From: Bacteroidales bacterium
GTDB taxonomy: Bacteria; Bacteroidota; Bacteroidia; Bacteroidales; Paludibacteraceae
Assembly: GCA_012837685.1 (NCBI GenBank)
Contig: DUQS01000045.1
Span: forward strand, 1-48,377
Reading direction: 5' to 3'
Length of the DNA stretch: 48,377 nucleotides
How positions within the stretch are numbered: position 1 is the first letter of the stretch; each line of letters opens with the position of its first letter. Both the position numbers and the translations under genes were made by a program. Below, one piece after another: positions 33,413 to 41,097 of the stretch. The notes below the pieces were generated by a model. That model saw only the letters and a program-made list of their open reading frames with translations, was not told the origin of the DNA and ran no database searches.

Positions 33413-34155
33413 TGTCTGTTTTGCCAAATGTTACACCATCTTCGTTAAACTCTTTTGATAGTGCTCAATTTGAGGGTATTACGCATCTTTTTTTCGACTT
33501 GGATGATACGTTGTGGGACTTTAAAGGAAATGCCTACATTGCCCATCAAATAATGTATGAAAAATACGAATTAGAGCGTTGGTTTGACAGTTTCGACAGC
33601 TATTTCACTATCTACTCACCGAAAAATTTGGAGTTGTGGCGACAATATACGTGCGGTGAAATAACTAAAGAATTTTTAAGCGTGGAACGGTTTGCTTATC
33701 CGTTGCGACAAGTAGGTGCGCCCGAAAGTTTTGCTTCGTCTATGGCTGTCGATTTTTTACACTATACTACCGAACAAAATCGGTTGTTGCCCGATGCGAT
33801 GGAACTATTGCGCTATGTACGAACAAAATATACTCTTTCCATTATTTCCAACGGTTTTTGCGAAGTGCAATACAAAAAGTTACGCAAAAGCGGATTGGAA
33901 CCTTTTTTTGCCCATGTGGTATTGTCGGAAGATGTAGGTAGCCTTAAACCTAATAAAGCCATTTATGAATACGCTCTAAAAGTGAATGGCATAACGCCTT
34001 GCCAAGTTTTGATGATAGGCGATAGCTACGATTCGGATATAGTTGGTGCGCGTAATGCAGGTATTTCCGCTCTGTTTTTCAATCCTCATCGCAAGGAAGT
34101 ACCCGATGATGTGCCACAATTTTTCGCACTCAAAGAGTTGTTGGATGTGCTCTAA
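33412..34155 (+). CDS. YjjG-family HAD nucleotidase
   Basis: 247 residues from ATG 33412, which overlaps the upstream stop (TGATG). HAD motif I 'HLFFDLDDTLWDFKGNAYIA'; a helical cap; motif II 'YTLSIISNGFCEVQYKKLRK' (SNG); Lys in 'DVGSLKPNKAIYEYAL'; motif IV 'LMIGDSYDSDIVGARNAG'. These are the marks of YjjG-type noncanonical pyrimidine nucleotidases, which hydrolyse 5'-nucleotides, perhaps limiting abnormal nucleotides. The precise substrate is not provable from sequence. Confidence 0.9.
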   Translation: MSVLPNVTPSSLNSFDSAQFEGITHLFFDLDDTLWDFKGNAYIAHQIMYEKYELERWFDSFDSYFTIYSPKNLELWRQYTCGEITKEFLSVERFAYPLRQVGAPESFASSMAVDFLHYTTEQNRLLPDAMELLRYVRTKYTLSIISNGFCEVQYKKLRKSGLEPFFAHVVLSEDVGSLKPNKAIYEYALKVNGITPCQVLMIGDSYDSDIVGARNAGISALFFNPHRKEVPDDVPQFFALKELLDVL

Positions 34156-34250
34156 TTCGATATTATTGAGCTATGAATTTACGTTTTTTCGCTGTTGCCT
34201 TTTTCCTAAAATTATTGTTTAATACAAATAAAACAGCGATTAATTTACGA

Positions 34251-34285
34251 TTTGTCGTGCAAAAAGATAAAAAGTATTACTTTTG
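34251..34285 (+). promoter_or_regulatory. Promoter candidate before murF
   Basis: TTTG (34251-34254), 23 bases, then TACTTTTG (34278-34285). Transcription would begin near 34291. The rest of the 143-base gap 34156-34298 holds only AT-rich sequence. Confidence 0.5.
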
Positions 34286-34310
34286 TGGATGAAAATTTTT
34301 GATTGTGGAT

Positions 34311-35603
34311 TTGACGATTGAAAAATTATACGAGATATTTTTGCAGCATCCGACAGTAACGACTGATAGTCGTGAATGTCCTGACGGGTCGCTGTTTTTT
34401 GCTTTAAAAGGTGACAATTTTAATGGCAATACTTTTGCTTTGTCGGCGTTACAAAAAGGTTGCTATCGCGCTGTAGTTGATGAAGCGCAATATGCCATTG
34501 ATGACCGTTTTATGCTGGTTTCCGATGTGTTGGATACGCTGCAACGTTTGGCTGCTTATCATCGTAAGCAGATGAAAATTCCCGTCATCGGTATTACGGG
34601 AACGAATGGTAAAACAACCACTAAAGAATTGATTGCTTGTGTGTTGCAAAAGAAATACAAGGTGCTTTATACGCAAGGCAATCTCAATAATCATATAGGT
34701 GTGCCGCTCACGCTGCTTCGGCTCAATTCTTCTCATACTATGGCGGTGATAGAAATGGGGGCAAATCATCTCGGCGAAATCAACGCTTTGGTCAATATTG
34801 CTCAACCGAATTTCGGATTAATCACTAATATCGGGAAGGCGCACCTTGAGGGTTTTGGCTCATTCGAAGGCGTATTGGCTACTAAAGGGGAGTTGTACGA
34901 TTATCTTCGTCAAACGGGCGGCATCATTTTTCGCAACGAAAATGTGGAATGCTTAAAGCGAATATCGGACGGCATAGAAACGGTAACATACGGTGTTGAA
35001 ACGGATTCAACTTTCGTTAGCGGTCGTGTAGAAGCCAACTCGCCTTATTTGTCTTTGAGTTGGACAGAGTGCGGGCAGACGAAAAGGCACCATGTTTTGA
35101 CACATTTTATAGGCACATATAATGCGGCAAATATGATGGCGGCTATAGCGGTGGGACGTTATTTTGGAGTGTCGGCAGTTGATATTAATGTGGTGTTGAG
35201 TAGCTATGTGCCGCAAAATAATCGTTCACAACTGCTTGTAACTGAACATAATACGTTAGTGGTTGATGCTTACAATGCCAATCCTACGAGTATGGATGCG
35301 GCGTTAAGGAATTTTCAAGAGATGGATTTTCCTCAAAAAGCGGTAATTTTGGGCGATATGTTGGAGTTGGGCAACCAGTCGGATGCGGAGCATAGAGCAG
35401 TGGTCGATTTTCTTCGACAAGCGCATTTTGATGCTGTTTTTTTAGTTGGGAAATGTTTTGCCAAGGTAGGCTCAGAATTTCCGGCGTTTGCCGATGTGGC
35501 TGATTTGACGGCGTTTTTAGCTGAAAATCCGTTGAAAGATATGGCAATTTTAATAAAAGGTTCGCATGGCATAGGCTTGCAAAAATTGGTTGATAAGTTA
35601 TGA
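34311..35603 (+). CDS. murF: UDP-N-acetylmuramoyl-tripeptide:D-Ala-D-Ala ligase
   Basis: Adds D-Ala-D-Ala to UDP-MurNAc-tripeptide, the last cytosolic step of peptidoglycan precursor assembly. About 430 residues. ATP site 'VIGITGTNGKTTTKELIACV'; then 'LYTQGNLNNHIGVPLTLLRL', 'AVIEMGANHLGEINALVNIA', 'ITNIGKAHLEGFGSFEGVLA', 'HVLTHFIGTYNAANMMAAIA' and 'VVDAYNANPTSMDAALRNF'. No in-frame ATG exists at the N-terminus. TTG 34311 (TIEKLYEIFLQHP) matches remembered Bacteroidetes homologues best; TTG 34299 and GTG 34305 are alternatives. An out-of-frame ATG at 34289 opens a 10-codon ORF only. The stop overlaps the next ATG (ATGA). Confidence 0.93.
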   Translation: MTIEKLYEIFLQHPTVTTDSRECPDGSLFFALKGDNFNGNTFALSALQKGCYRAVVDEAQYAIDDRFMLVSDVLDTLQRLAAYHRKQMKIPVIGITGTNGKTTTKELIACVLQKKYKVLYTQGNLNNHIGVPLTLLRLNSSHTMAVIEMGANHLGEINALVNIAQPNFGLITNIGKAHLEGFGSFEGVLATKGELYDYLRQTGGIIFRNENVECLKRISDGIETVTYGVETDSTFVSGRVEANSPYLSLSWTECGQTKRHHVLTHFIGTYNAANMMAAIAVGRYFGVSAVDINVVLSSYVPQNNRSQLLVTEHNTLVVDAYNANPTSMDAALRNFQEMDFPQKAVILGDMLELGNQSDAEHRAVVDFLRQAHFDAVFLVGKCFAKVGSEFPAFADVADLTAFLAENPLKDMAILIKGSHGIGLQKLVDKL

Positions 35604-36049
35604 AACAGTGTGCAAAAATAGTAGTCTTTATTGTGTTGGCAGCATTCTGTTTTGCGTGCGAAAATAATTACATATCGCCAATTCCCGATATGCCGGTAGT
35701 GTTGGACATAGTAATTATGAGCGATGCACCCGAACTGAATGTGATTGGCGGTTTCAAAGAGTTTGTGGAGCCCAAAAGTGCCTTTCAATATTTAGGTTAC
35801 GGTGGCATTGTGGTGTTTCGGAGCTTTGATGATAATTTTGTAGCTTTCGATATGGCTTGTCCGTACGAAATAAAGCGCGATGTGCGTGTAGCGGTGGATA
35901 TGTCGGGAGTGGCGGTTTGTTCGGTTTGTGGCTCTAAATTTGATGTCGGTTATGGCACGGGAATGCCGTCTCAAGGACCTGCAAAATATCCGCTGCGGCG
36001 TTACAAAGTATATCCGTACGGCACCGACAAATTGCGCATTTATCAATAA
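35600..36049 (+). CDS. Rieske-like lipoprotein lacking the histidine ligands
   Basis: 149 residues; 'IVLAAFCFACENN' is a lipobox at Cys20. The rest resembles a Rieske domain: 'GYGGIVVFRSFDDNFVAFDM', 'ACPYEIKRDVRVAVDMSGVA' and 'CSVCGSKFDVGYGTG', then 'GPAKYPLRRYKV'. Classical Rieske proteins coordinate [2Fe-2S] by CxH and CxxH. Here the first is Cys87-Pro-Tyr89 and the second is Cys107-x-x-Cys110, so both His are missing and three Cys remain. Bacteroidetes homologues that I recall have the same layout. A cluster with cysteine ligands, a disulfide, or a non-metal role are all possible. It is coupled to murF (ATGA). Confidence 0.7.
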   Translation: MKQCAKIVVFIVLAAFCFACENNYISPIPDMPVVLDIVIMSDAPELNVIGGFKEFVEPKSAFQYLGYGGIVVFRSFDDNFVAFDMACPYEIKRDVRVAVDMSGVAVCSVCGSKFDVGYGTGMPSQGPAKYPLRRYKVYPYGTDKLRIYQ

Positions 36050-36092
36050 AAAACAAAATAGAATTACAAATATAAATTTTATTCTAAAAAAT

Positions 36093-37292
36093 ATGCCTAA
36101 AGTATCAGAACGTGGAAAATTGATGCCGGAATCGCCTATTCGAAAATTGGCACCATTGGCAGAAAAAGCGAAAGCGCGCGGAGTGAAAGTGTACCATTTG
36201 AACATCGGTCAGCCCGATTTGGAAACGCCGCAAGTAGCGCTAGACGCTCTTCGCACTATCGACCGTAAAGTGCTTGAATACAGTCCCAGCGATGGATTTA
36301 AAAGCTTGCGTATGAAGATGGTGAACTATTACAGCAAGTACAATATTGATGTGAGTGTGGAAGATGTCATTATTACGACGGGCGGTTCGGAGGCGGTGCA
36401 GTTTGCGTTTATGAGTTGCTTGGATCCCGGCGACGAAATTATTGTGCCTGAACCTGCTTACGCCAATTATACGGCATTTGCCATAGCTGCCGGTGTGATA
36501 GTGCGTCCGGTGGTGTCGTCTATTGAAGAGGGTTTTGCGATGCCGCCTATCAGCGAATTTGAAAAACTGATTACGGAAAAAACGAAGGGCATTCTCATTT
36601 GCAATCCCAACAACCCGACAGGCTATCTTTACACCCGCAAGGAGATGAACCAGATACGTGATTTGGTAAAAAAATACGATTTATTCCTTTTTTCCGACGA
36701 AGTGTACCGCGAATTTTGCTATACGGGAGCGCCCTACATTTCGGCGTTTCACTTGGACAATATTGAGAATAACGTTATTTTAGTCGATTCCGTTTCAAAA
36801 CGTTACAGCGAGTGCGGTATTCGTATCGGCGCATTGGTGTGCAAAAATAAATTAGTGCGCGAAAATGTGATGAAATTCTGTCAAGCACGACTTTCACCCC
36901 CGTTGATTGGTCAAATAATAGCTGAAGCCTCTATGGATGCACCGGAGGAATATTTGCTGAACACGTACAATGAGTATGTGGAGCGTCGTAAATTCTTAAT
37001 TGATGGTTTAAATCGTATTCCGGGTGTTTATTCGCCTATACCGATGGGAGCGTTCTACACGGTGGCACGTCTGCCTATTGACGATTCTGATAAGTTTTGC
37101 TCGTGGTTGCTGTCCGATTTTGAATACGAAGGACAGACGGTAATGATGGCTCCTGCAACCGGTTTTTACAGCACGCGCGAAAATGGTCGCGATGAAGTTC
37201 GAATAGCTTATGCACTCGATAAGGAAGATCTTCGTAAATCGCTGATACTGTTGCAAAAGGCACTCGAATTTTACCCGGGTCGTACTAACTAA
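36093..37292 (+). CDS. PLP-dependent aminotransferase, class I/II
   Basis: 399 residues from ATG 36093; earlier in-frame starts run into the upstream lipoprotein gene. Fold-type I features: 'HLNIGQPDLETPQVALDALR', 'YSPSDGFKSLRMKMVNYYSK', 'VIITTGGSEAVQFAFMSCLD', 'ICNPNNPTGYLYTRKEM', 'LFSDEVYREFCY', the Schiff-base lysine in 'VDSVSKRYSECGIRIG' (Lys236), and the carboxylate-binding Arg in 'GRDEVRIAYAL'. It is probably an aspartate- or aromatic-type aminotransferase; the amino acid substrate is not determined here. Confidence 0.92.
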   Translation: MPKVSERGKLMPESPIRKLAPLAEKAKARGVKVYHLNIGQPDLETPQVALDALRTIDRKVLEYSPSDGFKSLRMKMVNYYSKYNIDVSVEDVIITTGGSEAVQFAFMSCLDPGDEIIVPEPAYANYTAFAIAAGVIVRPVVSSIEEGFAMPPISEFEKLITEKTKGILICNPNNPTGYLYTRKEMNQIRDLVKKYDLFLFSDEVYREFCYTGAPYISAFHLDNIENNVILVDSVSKRYSECGIRIGALVCKNKLVRENVMKFCQARLSPPLIGQIIAEASMDAPEEYLLNTYNEYVERRKFLIDGLNRIPGVYSPIPMGAFYTVARLPIDDSDKFCSWLLSDFEYEGQTVMMAPATGFYSTRENGRDEVRIAYALDKEDLRKSLILLQKALEFYPGRTN

Positions 37293-37349
37293 AAGTACGT
37301 TTTATGTTTTATAATCTCAATTTATTAACTTATTAATAATGTTTGTTTT

Positions 37350-37727
37350 ATGAATATTCCAACCAATCTAAAGTATACGAAAGACCACGAATGGTTTCGT
37401 CTTGAAGGCGATTGTGCCTATGTTGGCATTACCGATTTTGCTCAGAGCGAATTGGGTGAAATTGTGTTTGTAGAAATCGAAACCGTAGGCGAAACATTGA
37501 ATGCAGGTGAAACCTTTGGTACAGTAGAAGCTGTAAAAACCGTTAGTGACCTTTTTCTGCCTGTGTCGGGTGAAGTGCTTGAGGCAAATCCATTGTTGGA
37601 AGACCAACCCGGATTAGTCAATTCCGACCCTTATGGCGAAGGCTGGATGGTGAAAATCCGTGTGAAAAATATGGCAGAAACGGAAACGTTGCTCACTGCC
37701 GAAGCCTACCGGTCGTTAATAGCCTAA
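37350..37727 (+). CDS. gcvH: Glycine cleavage system H protein
   Basis: The lipoyl carrier of the glycine cleavage complex. 125 residues, normal. '[20 protein letters not shown]', '[20 protein letters not shown]' and the lipoylation site '[20 protein letters not shown]' (Lys63), then '[20 protein letters not shown]'. The other subunits (gcvT, gcvP) and lipoate enzymes are not in the window. It lies upstream of folK with an 8-base gap. Confidence 0.97.
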   Translation: MNIPTNLKYTKDHEWFRLEGDCAYVGITDFAQSELGEIVFVEIETVGETLNAGETFGTVEAVKTVSDLFLPVSGEVLEANPLLEDQPGLVNSDPYGEGWMVKIRVKNMAETETLLTAEAYRSLIA

Positions 37728-37735
37728 CGGCGTCT

Positions 37736-38236
37736 ATGGCTCGAACTTTTCTCTGTTTGGGAAGTAATTTGGGCGACTCTCGTCGTCATTTGGAGGCAGC
37801 GATTGAACTCATTCGTCAAGAAGTGGGCGAAATTGTTGCGCAGTCGGCATTGTATCAAACTGAACCATGGGGATTTTCGTCCGAAAATTTATTTATCAAT
37901 CAAGTGATAGAGGTTGAAACGAGCTGTTCGCTCTTTCGTCTCTTTCGTTTGATACAGGATATTGAACATCGGCTCGGTCGCACGAAAAACGATTCGGTTG
38001 CAACCTATTCCGACAGAATTATTGATATTGACATACTGGCTTATGACGATTCGGTGATAAATACTCTCGAATTGTGCGTACCTCATCCTCAAATGGAAAA
38101 ACGCCGTTTTGTGTTGGAGCCATTGTGCGATATTGCCCCGAAATGGATTCATCCGGTGCTGCTTAAATCGGCGCATAAATTGCTCGAAGAGTGTCCCGAT
38201 AATGGACGCGTACTAAAAATTGTAGTGAAATCCTAA
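37736..38236 (+). CDS. folK: 6-hydroxymethyl-7,8-dihydropterin pyrophosphokinase
   Basis: Transfers pyrophosphate from ATP to hydroxymethyl-dihydropterin in folate synthesis. 166 residues. 'TFLCLGSNLGDSRRHLEAAI', 'ALYQTEPWGFSSENLFINQV', 'IEHRLGRTKNDSVATYSDRI', 'IDIDILAYDDSVINT' (metal-binding Asp pair) and 'CVPHPQMEKRRFVLEPLCDI'. Its last 24 bases (38213-38236) are also antisense coding for the DUF3078 gene. Confidence 0.97.
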   Translation: MARTFLCLGSNLGDSRRHLEAAIELIRQEVGEIVAQSALYQTEPWGFSSENLFINQVIEVETSCSLFRLFRLIQDIEHRLGRTKNDSVATYSDRIIDIDILAYDDSVINTLELCVPHPQMEKRRFVLEPLCDIAPKWIHPVLLKSAHKLLEECPDNGRVLKIVVKS

Positions 38237-39631
38237 ACTAATCAATTCCTTAAATTGTAGTTTTGGTTTTTCATTATTTGGTAACTTAATCGTGGAATCG
38301 TAGCGCGGACGTAGCGAAACACGCGCGCTCAAGAAGCGGTTAATCATAAAATTGCCAATAACTTCCCAATCAAATTCTATTCCTTTGTAATTGGTGTAAA
38401 GCGATAGCGTTGATTCGAGTTCGATTTCTCGCGTAAACGCATAGTTGAATTCAACTTTCACGAGGCTACCAAATTCGTTACTTGCTTTTTTGCCTTTTTC
38501 TATGCCAAGTTTGTCGGCGATACTTCTTCTCACACCGTCAGCTTTCGAAGTATCGGCGACAGCGGTTAGTTTGTAAGAAAACGGTGCAATCAGTACCGAT
38601 AGCATTTTTTTGTATTTATAGTTGAGTCCCACGCTGCCGTAAAAGCGTATAGGCGACAGCGGACCTGTGGTGCGTTCGTAGCTGTTGGAAACGTAAGTAT
38701 TGAAAAATTGAGTGGAAAATTCTAAGTCGGCAGTGGCGAACCATGTGCTGAACGCTTTGATACCCAAACGCGAATTGAGCCTCACAACGTCTTCATTGGT
38801 GCGTATTTTCCGTAACGTGTCTTTTCCTGTGCTATTGAAACCGAACTTCATTTCCAAAGCATTTTCCCATTGTATGTTCTTTTTGTTGTCGTAGTTGATG
38901 CGCCCGTTGGCGAGTGTTAGTATTGAAATATTGCTTTCCCCGCCTTTGTACCAATTGCTCGAAATATAGTTTTGTGACGCTTGTATTTGAATGCGTCCCC
39001 GTTTTTGCCAAGGACTGAGTTTAGGTAGCTTTATTTGTATCGGTTCGTGTTCTATTTTTACTCTGTTGCTGACGGAAATACCATCAAAACTCGAACGGTC
39101 GTCTTCTATTTTTGTAAAATCCGTTAATTTTGGTAATTGGTTTTTGTCGTAAGTAAAAAGTTCAGCGGCGTTTTTAAGAATGTATCGTCGTGCTCCTTTT
39201 TGTATCGTGCGCAAGGCTTCTTCTTTGGTTTCGAAACAGTCAGGAAAATCATTGTAAGGAAACACCCAATCCATGAAAAGCGGATTATGTGCACGGCGTT
39301 TAACTGCGTTTCTATATAGAATAGCCGCTTCTTTTTTTGAAATAAAACGGTCAATAGTGTTAGTGTCAAGCAGTTCTATTTCTGGCGTTGCTGTTAAACT
39401 CGGTTGAGTGATAACGGTTGTAGTGGTGTCTGCGGTGGTTTGTTGTAAAGATTGTTCTACGACATTGGTGCTACTAAGTGAATCCATACCGCTACCGGCA
39501 GTTTGCTGTTGCAAAAATTGTTCAACGACATCAATATCAATGATTTCGGTGTCGCTTTCTTGTGCAAACGCATTGAACGAACAAAAGACAACTAACAAAC
39601 AGATTATGATTGTGTTATAATAATTCTTCAT
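38213..39631 (-). CDS. DUF3078 family outer-membrane protein
   Basis: 472 residues with a signal peptide 'IIICLLVVFCSFNAFAQESD'. The region 'QIQASQNYISSNWYKGGESN', then 'SILTLANGRINYDNKKNIQW', 'ENALEMKFGFNSTGKDTLRK' and 'FSTWFATADLEFSTQFFNTY' is the DUF3078 signature. The C-terminal half reads as alternating strands ('KVEFNYAFTREIELESTLSL', 'YKGIEFDWEVIGNFMINRFL', 'QFKELISLGFHYNF'), a likely beta-barrel. Near the N-terminus a short duplication gives two copies of 'VVEQ-x-LQQ'. It overlaps the end of hflX by 17 bases and converges on folK. Confidence 0.88.
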   Translation of the reverse strand: MKNYYNTIIICLLVVFCSFNAFAQESDTEIIDIDVVEQFLQQQTAGSGMDSLSSTNVVEQSLQQTTADTTTTVITQPSLTATPEIELLDTNTIDRFISKKEAAILYRNAVKRRAHNPLFMDWVFPYNDFPDCFETKEEALRTIQKGARRYILKNAAELFTYDKNQLPKLTDFTKIEDDRSSFDGISVSNRVKIEHEPIQIKLPKLSPWQKRGRIQIQASQNYISSNWYKGGESNISILTLANGRINYDNKKNIQWENALEMKFGFNSTGKDTLRKIRTNEDVVRLNSRLGIKAFSTWFATADLEFSTQFFNTYVSNSYERTTGPLSPIRFYGSVGLNYKYKKMLSVLIAPFSYKLTAVADTSKADGVRRSIADKLGIEKGKKASNEFGSLVKVEFNYAFTREIELESTLSLYTNYKGIEFDWEVIGNFMINRFLSARVSLRPRYDSTIKLPNNEKPKLQFKELISLGFHYNF

Positions 39632-40835
39632 CCGTATAATGTTGAAACAAAAAGTCGTTGTAAGGGAAACGCGTAATATGTATTTCCTTGACTTTGTTGT
39701 ACAATAACGTTTTTAATTCGTTAAGATTGTCTTTATTGAGAGCAGAAATGAAAACACAGTCGCCTTGCAGATTAGCCATCCATGTTTTTTTCAAATCGTC
39801 GAGGCTGTAATTTTCCCGTCGTAGCGGTGAAGGGTCGTCAATCTCTTTTGGCGTGTATGTAAAAGCATCTATTTTATTGAATACCAGTATGCTTGGTTTT
39901 TCCGATTTGTTTATTTCCAACAATGTTTTATTGACAATTTCGTATTGTTCCTCAAAATTCGGGTGAGAAATATCGACAATATGTACCAACAAATCGGCTT
40001 CGCGCACTTCGTCCAATGTCGATTTGAACGATTCTATCAGGTGGTGCGGCAATTTGCGGATAAATCCCACAGTATCTGACAGGAGAAAAGGCAAATTATC
40101 AATAATAACTTTGCGGACAGTGGTATCTAAAGTGGCAAAAAGTTTGTTTTCGGCAAATACGTCGGCTTTGCTCAGCACGTTCATAAGTGTAGATTTCCCT
40201 ACGTTAGTGTAGCCAACTAGTGCTACTCGCACCATTTTTCCGCGGTTACGTCGTTGTGTTTGTTGCTGCTTATCTATTTGCATCAAGTCTTTTTTCAACT
40301 TTGAAATTCGGTCTAAAATAATGCGGCGGTCGGTTTCTATTTGAGTTTCACCGGGACCTCGCATACCAATTCCGCCACGTTGCCGTTCCAAGTGCGTCCA
40401 CATACGGGTGAGTCTTGGTAGTAAATATTGGTATTGTGCCAAAGCCACTTGTGTTTTGGCATAGGCTGTTTGGGCTCGTTTGGCAAAAATATCCAAAATG
40501 AGATTGGTGCGGTCTAATATTTTGATTTTTAGTTCTTTTTCAATGTTTTTGAGTTGCAGAGGCGACAATTCGTCATCGAAAATAATCATACCTTCAAATT
40601 CATTGTCGGCAATGTAGGTTTTTATTTCTTCCAGTTTGCCTTGCCCAACAAAAGTTTTGGGATTGGGATAATCCAAACGTTGCAAAAAACGTTTGATAGG
40701 CGTTGCGCCTGCCGTTTCAGCCAAAAAAGCCAGCTCGTCCAAATATTCAGTGGCTTTATCCTCATTTTGTTGCGGTGTGATGAGTCCTACCAAAATGGCA
40801 GAATCTTGATAAATTTCCGTTTTAATTTCGGTCAT
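39615..40835 (-). CDS. hflX: HflX GTPase (ribosome rescue)
   Basis: A GTPase that splits stalled ribosomes under stress. 406 residues. The N-terminal HflX domain includes 'AILVGLITPQQNEDKATEYL', 'RLDYPNPKTFVGQGKLEEIK' and 'IFDDELSPLQLKNIEKELKI', followed by 'RRGIIL'-like 'QRGGIGMRGPGETQIETDRR'. The G domain has G1 'VALVGYTNVGKSTLMNVLSK', G3 'DTVGFIRKLPHHLIESFKST' and G4 'VFNKIDAF'. The last 17 bases overlap the DUF3078 start. Confidence 0.96.
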   Translation of the reverse strand: MTEIKTEIYQDSAILVGLITPQQNEDKATEYLDELAFLAETAGATPIKRFLQRLDYPNPKTFVGQGKLEEIKTYIADNEFEGMIIFDDELSPLQLKNIEKELKIKILDRTNLILDIFAKRAQTAYAKTQVALAQYQYLLPRLTRMWTHLERQRGGIGMRGPGETQIETDRRIILDRISKLKKDLMQIDKQQQTQRRNRGKMVRVALVGYTNVGKSTLMNVLSKADVFAENKLFATLDTTVRKVIIDNLPFLLSDTVGFIRKLPHHLIESFKSTLDEVREADLLVHIVDISHPNFEEQYEIVNKTLLEINKSEKPSILVFNKIDAFTYTPKEIDDPSPLRRENYSLDDLKKTWMANLQGDCVFISALNKDNLNELKTLLYNKVKEIHITRFPYNDFLFQHYTDEELL

Positions 40836-40856
40836 TGTGTGGTCTGATTATTTTTG

Positions 40857-40889
40857 CAAAGATAATAAAAAAGAGCGGATGCTGCGCAA
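40857..40889 (-). promoter_or_regulatory. Promoter of hflX
   Basis: On the minus strand TTG (40889-40887), 22 bases, then TATCTTTG (40864-40857). The ATG is 22 bases downstream. Confidence 0.6.
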
Positions 40890-40967
40890 TGTTCTCATTT
40901 GTGGCTTTTGTGTATAATTCGGCGTGGATGCCCTTTTGTGGTACAATTTTACATATAAGCACATTTT

Positions 40968-40999
40968 TTTGCATATCTCCTTTTTTTACTATAAATTTG
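40968..40999 (+). promoter_or_regulatory. Promoter of the type IX-secreted protein gene
   Basis: TTTG (40968-40971), exactly 20 bases, then TAAATTTG (40992-40999), a full consensus match. A leader of about 90 bases would precede the ATG at 41098. Confidence 0.7.
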
Positions 41000-41097
41000 C
41001 CTCATCAAATAGGTGTTTTACTGTAGTATTATTTCTGCTCTTATTATCATAAAATATTTACAAATTATTGATTAATAACCAATTAAAAATATCAGCT

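Noticed and set aside
34190-34238. Inverted repeat CGCTGTT/AACAGCG upstream of murF
   Set aside because: Arms of 7 bases with a spacer of about 35 bases are too weak to be a terminator or clear operator, and there is no T tract.
35928-36092. N-terminal extension of the aminotransferase
   Set aside because: It would overlap the Rieske-like gene and adds sequence absent from the family; ATG 36093 gives the expected N-terminus.
37293-37349. Glycine riboswitch before gcvH
   Set aside because: The gap is only 57 bases and lacks the paired aptamer core; it is too short for a glycine riboswitch.
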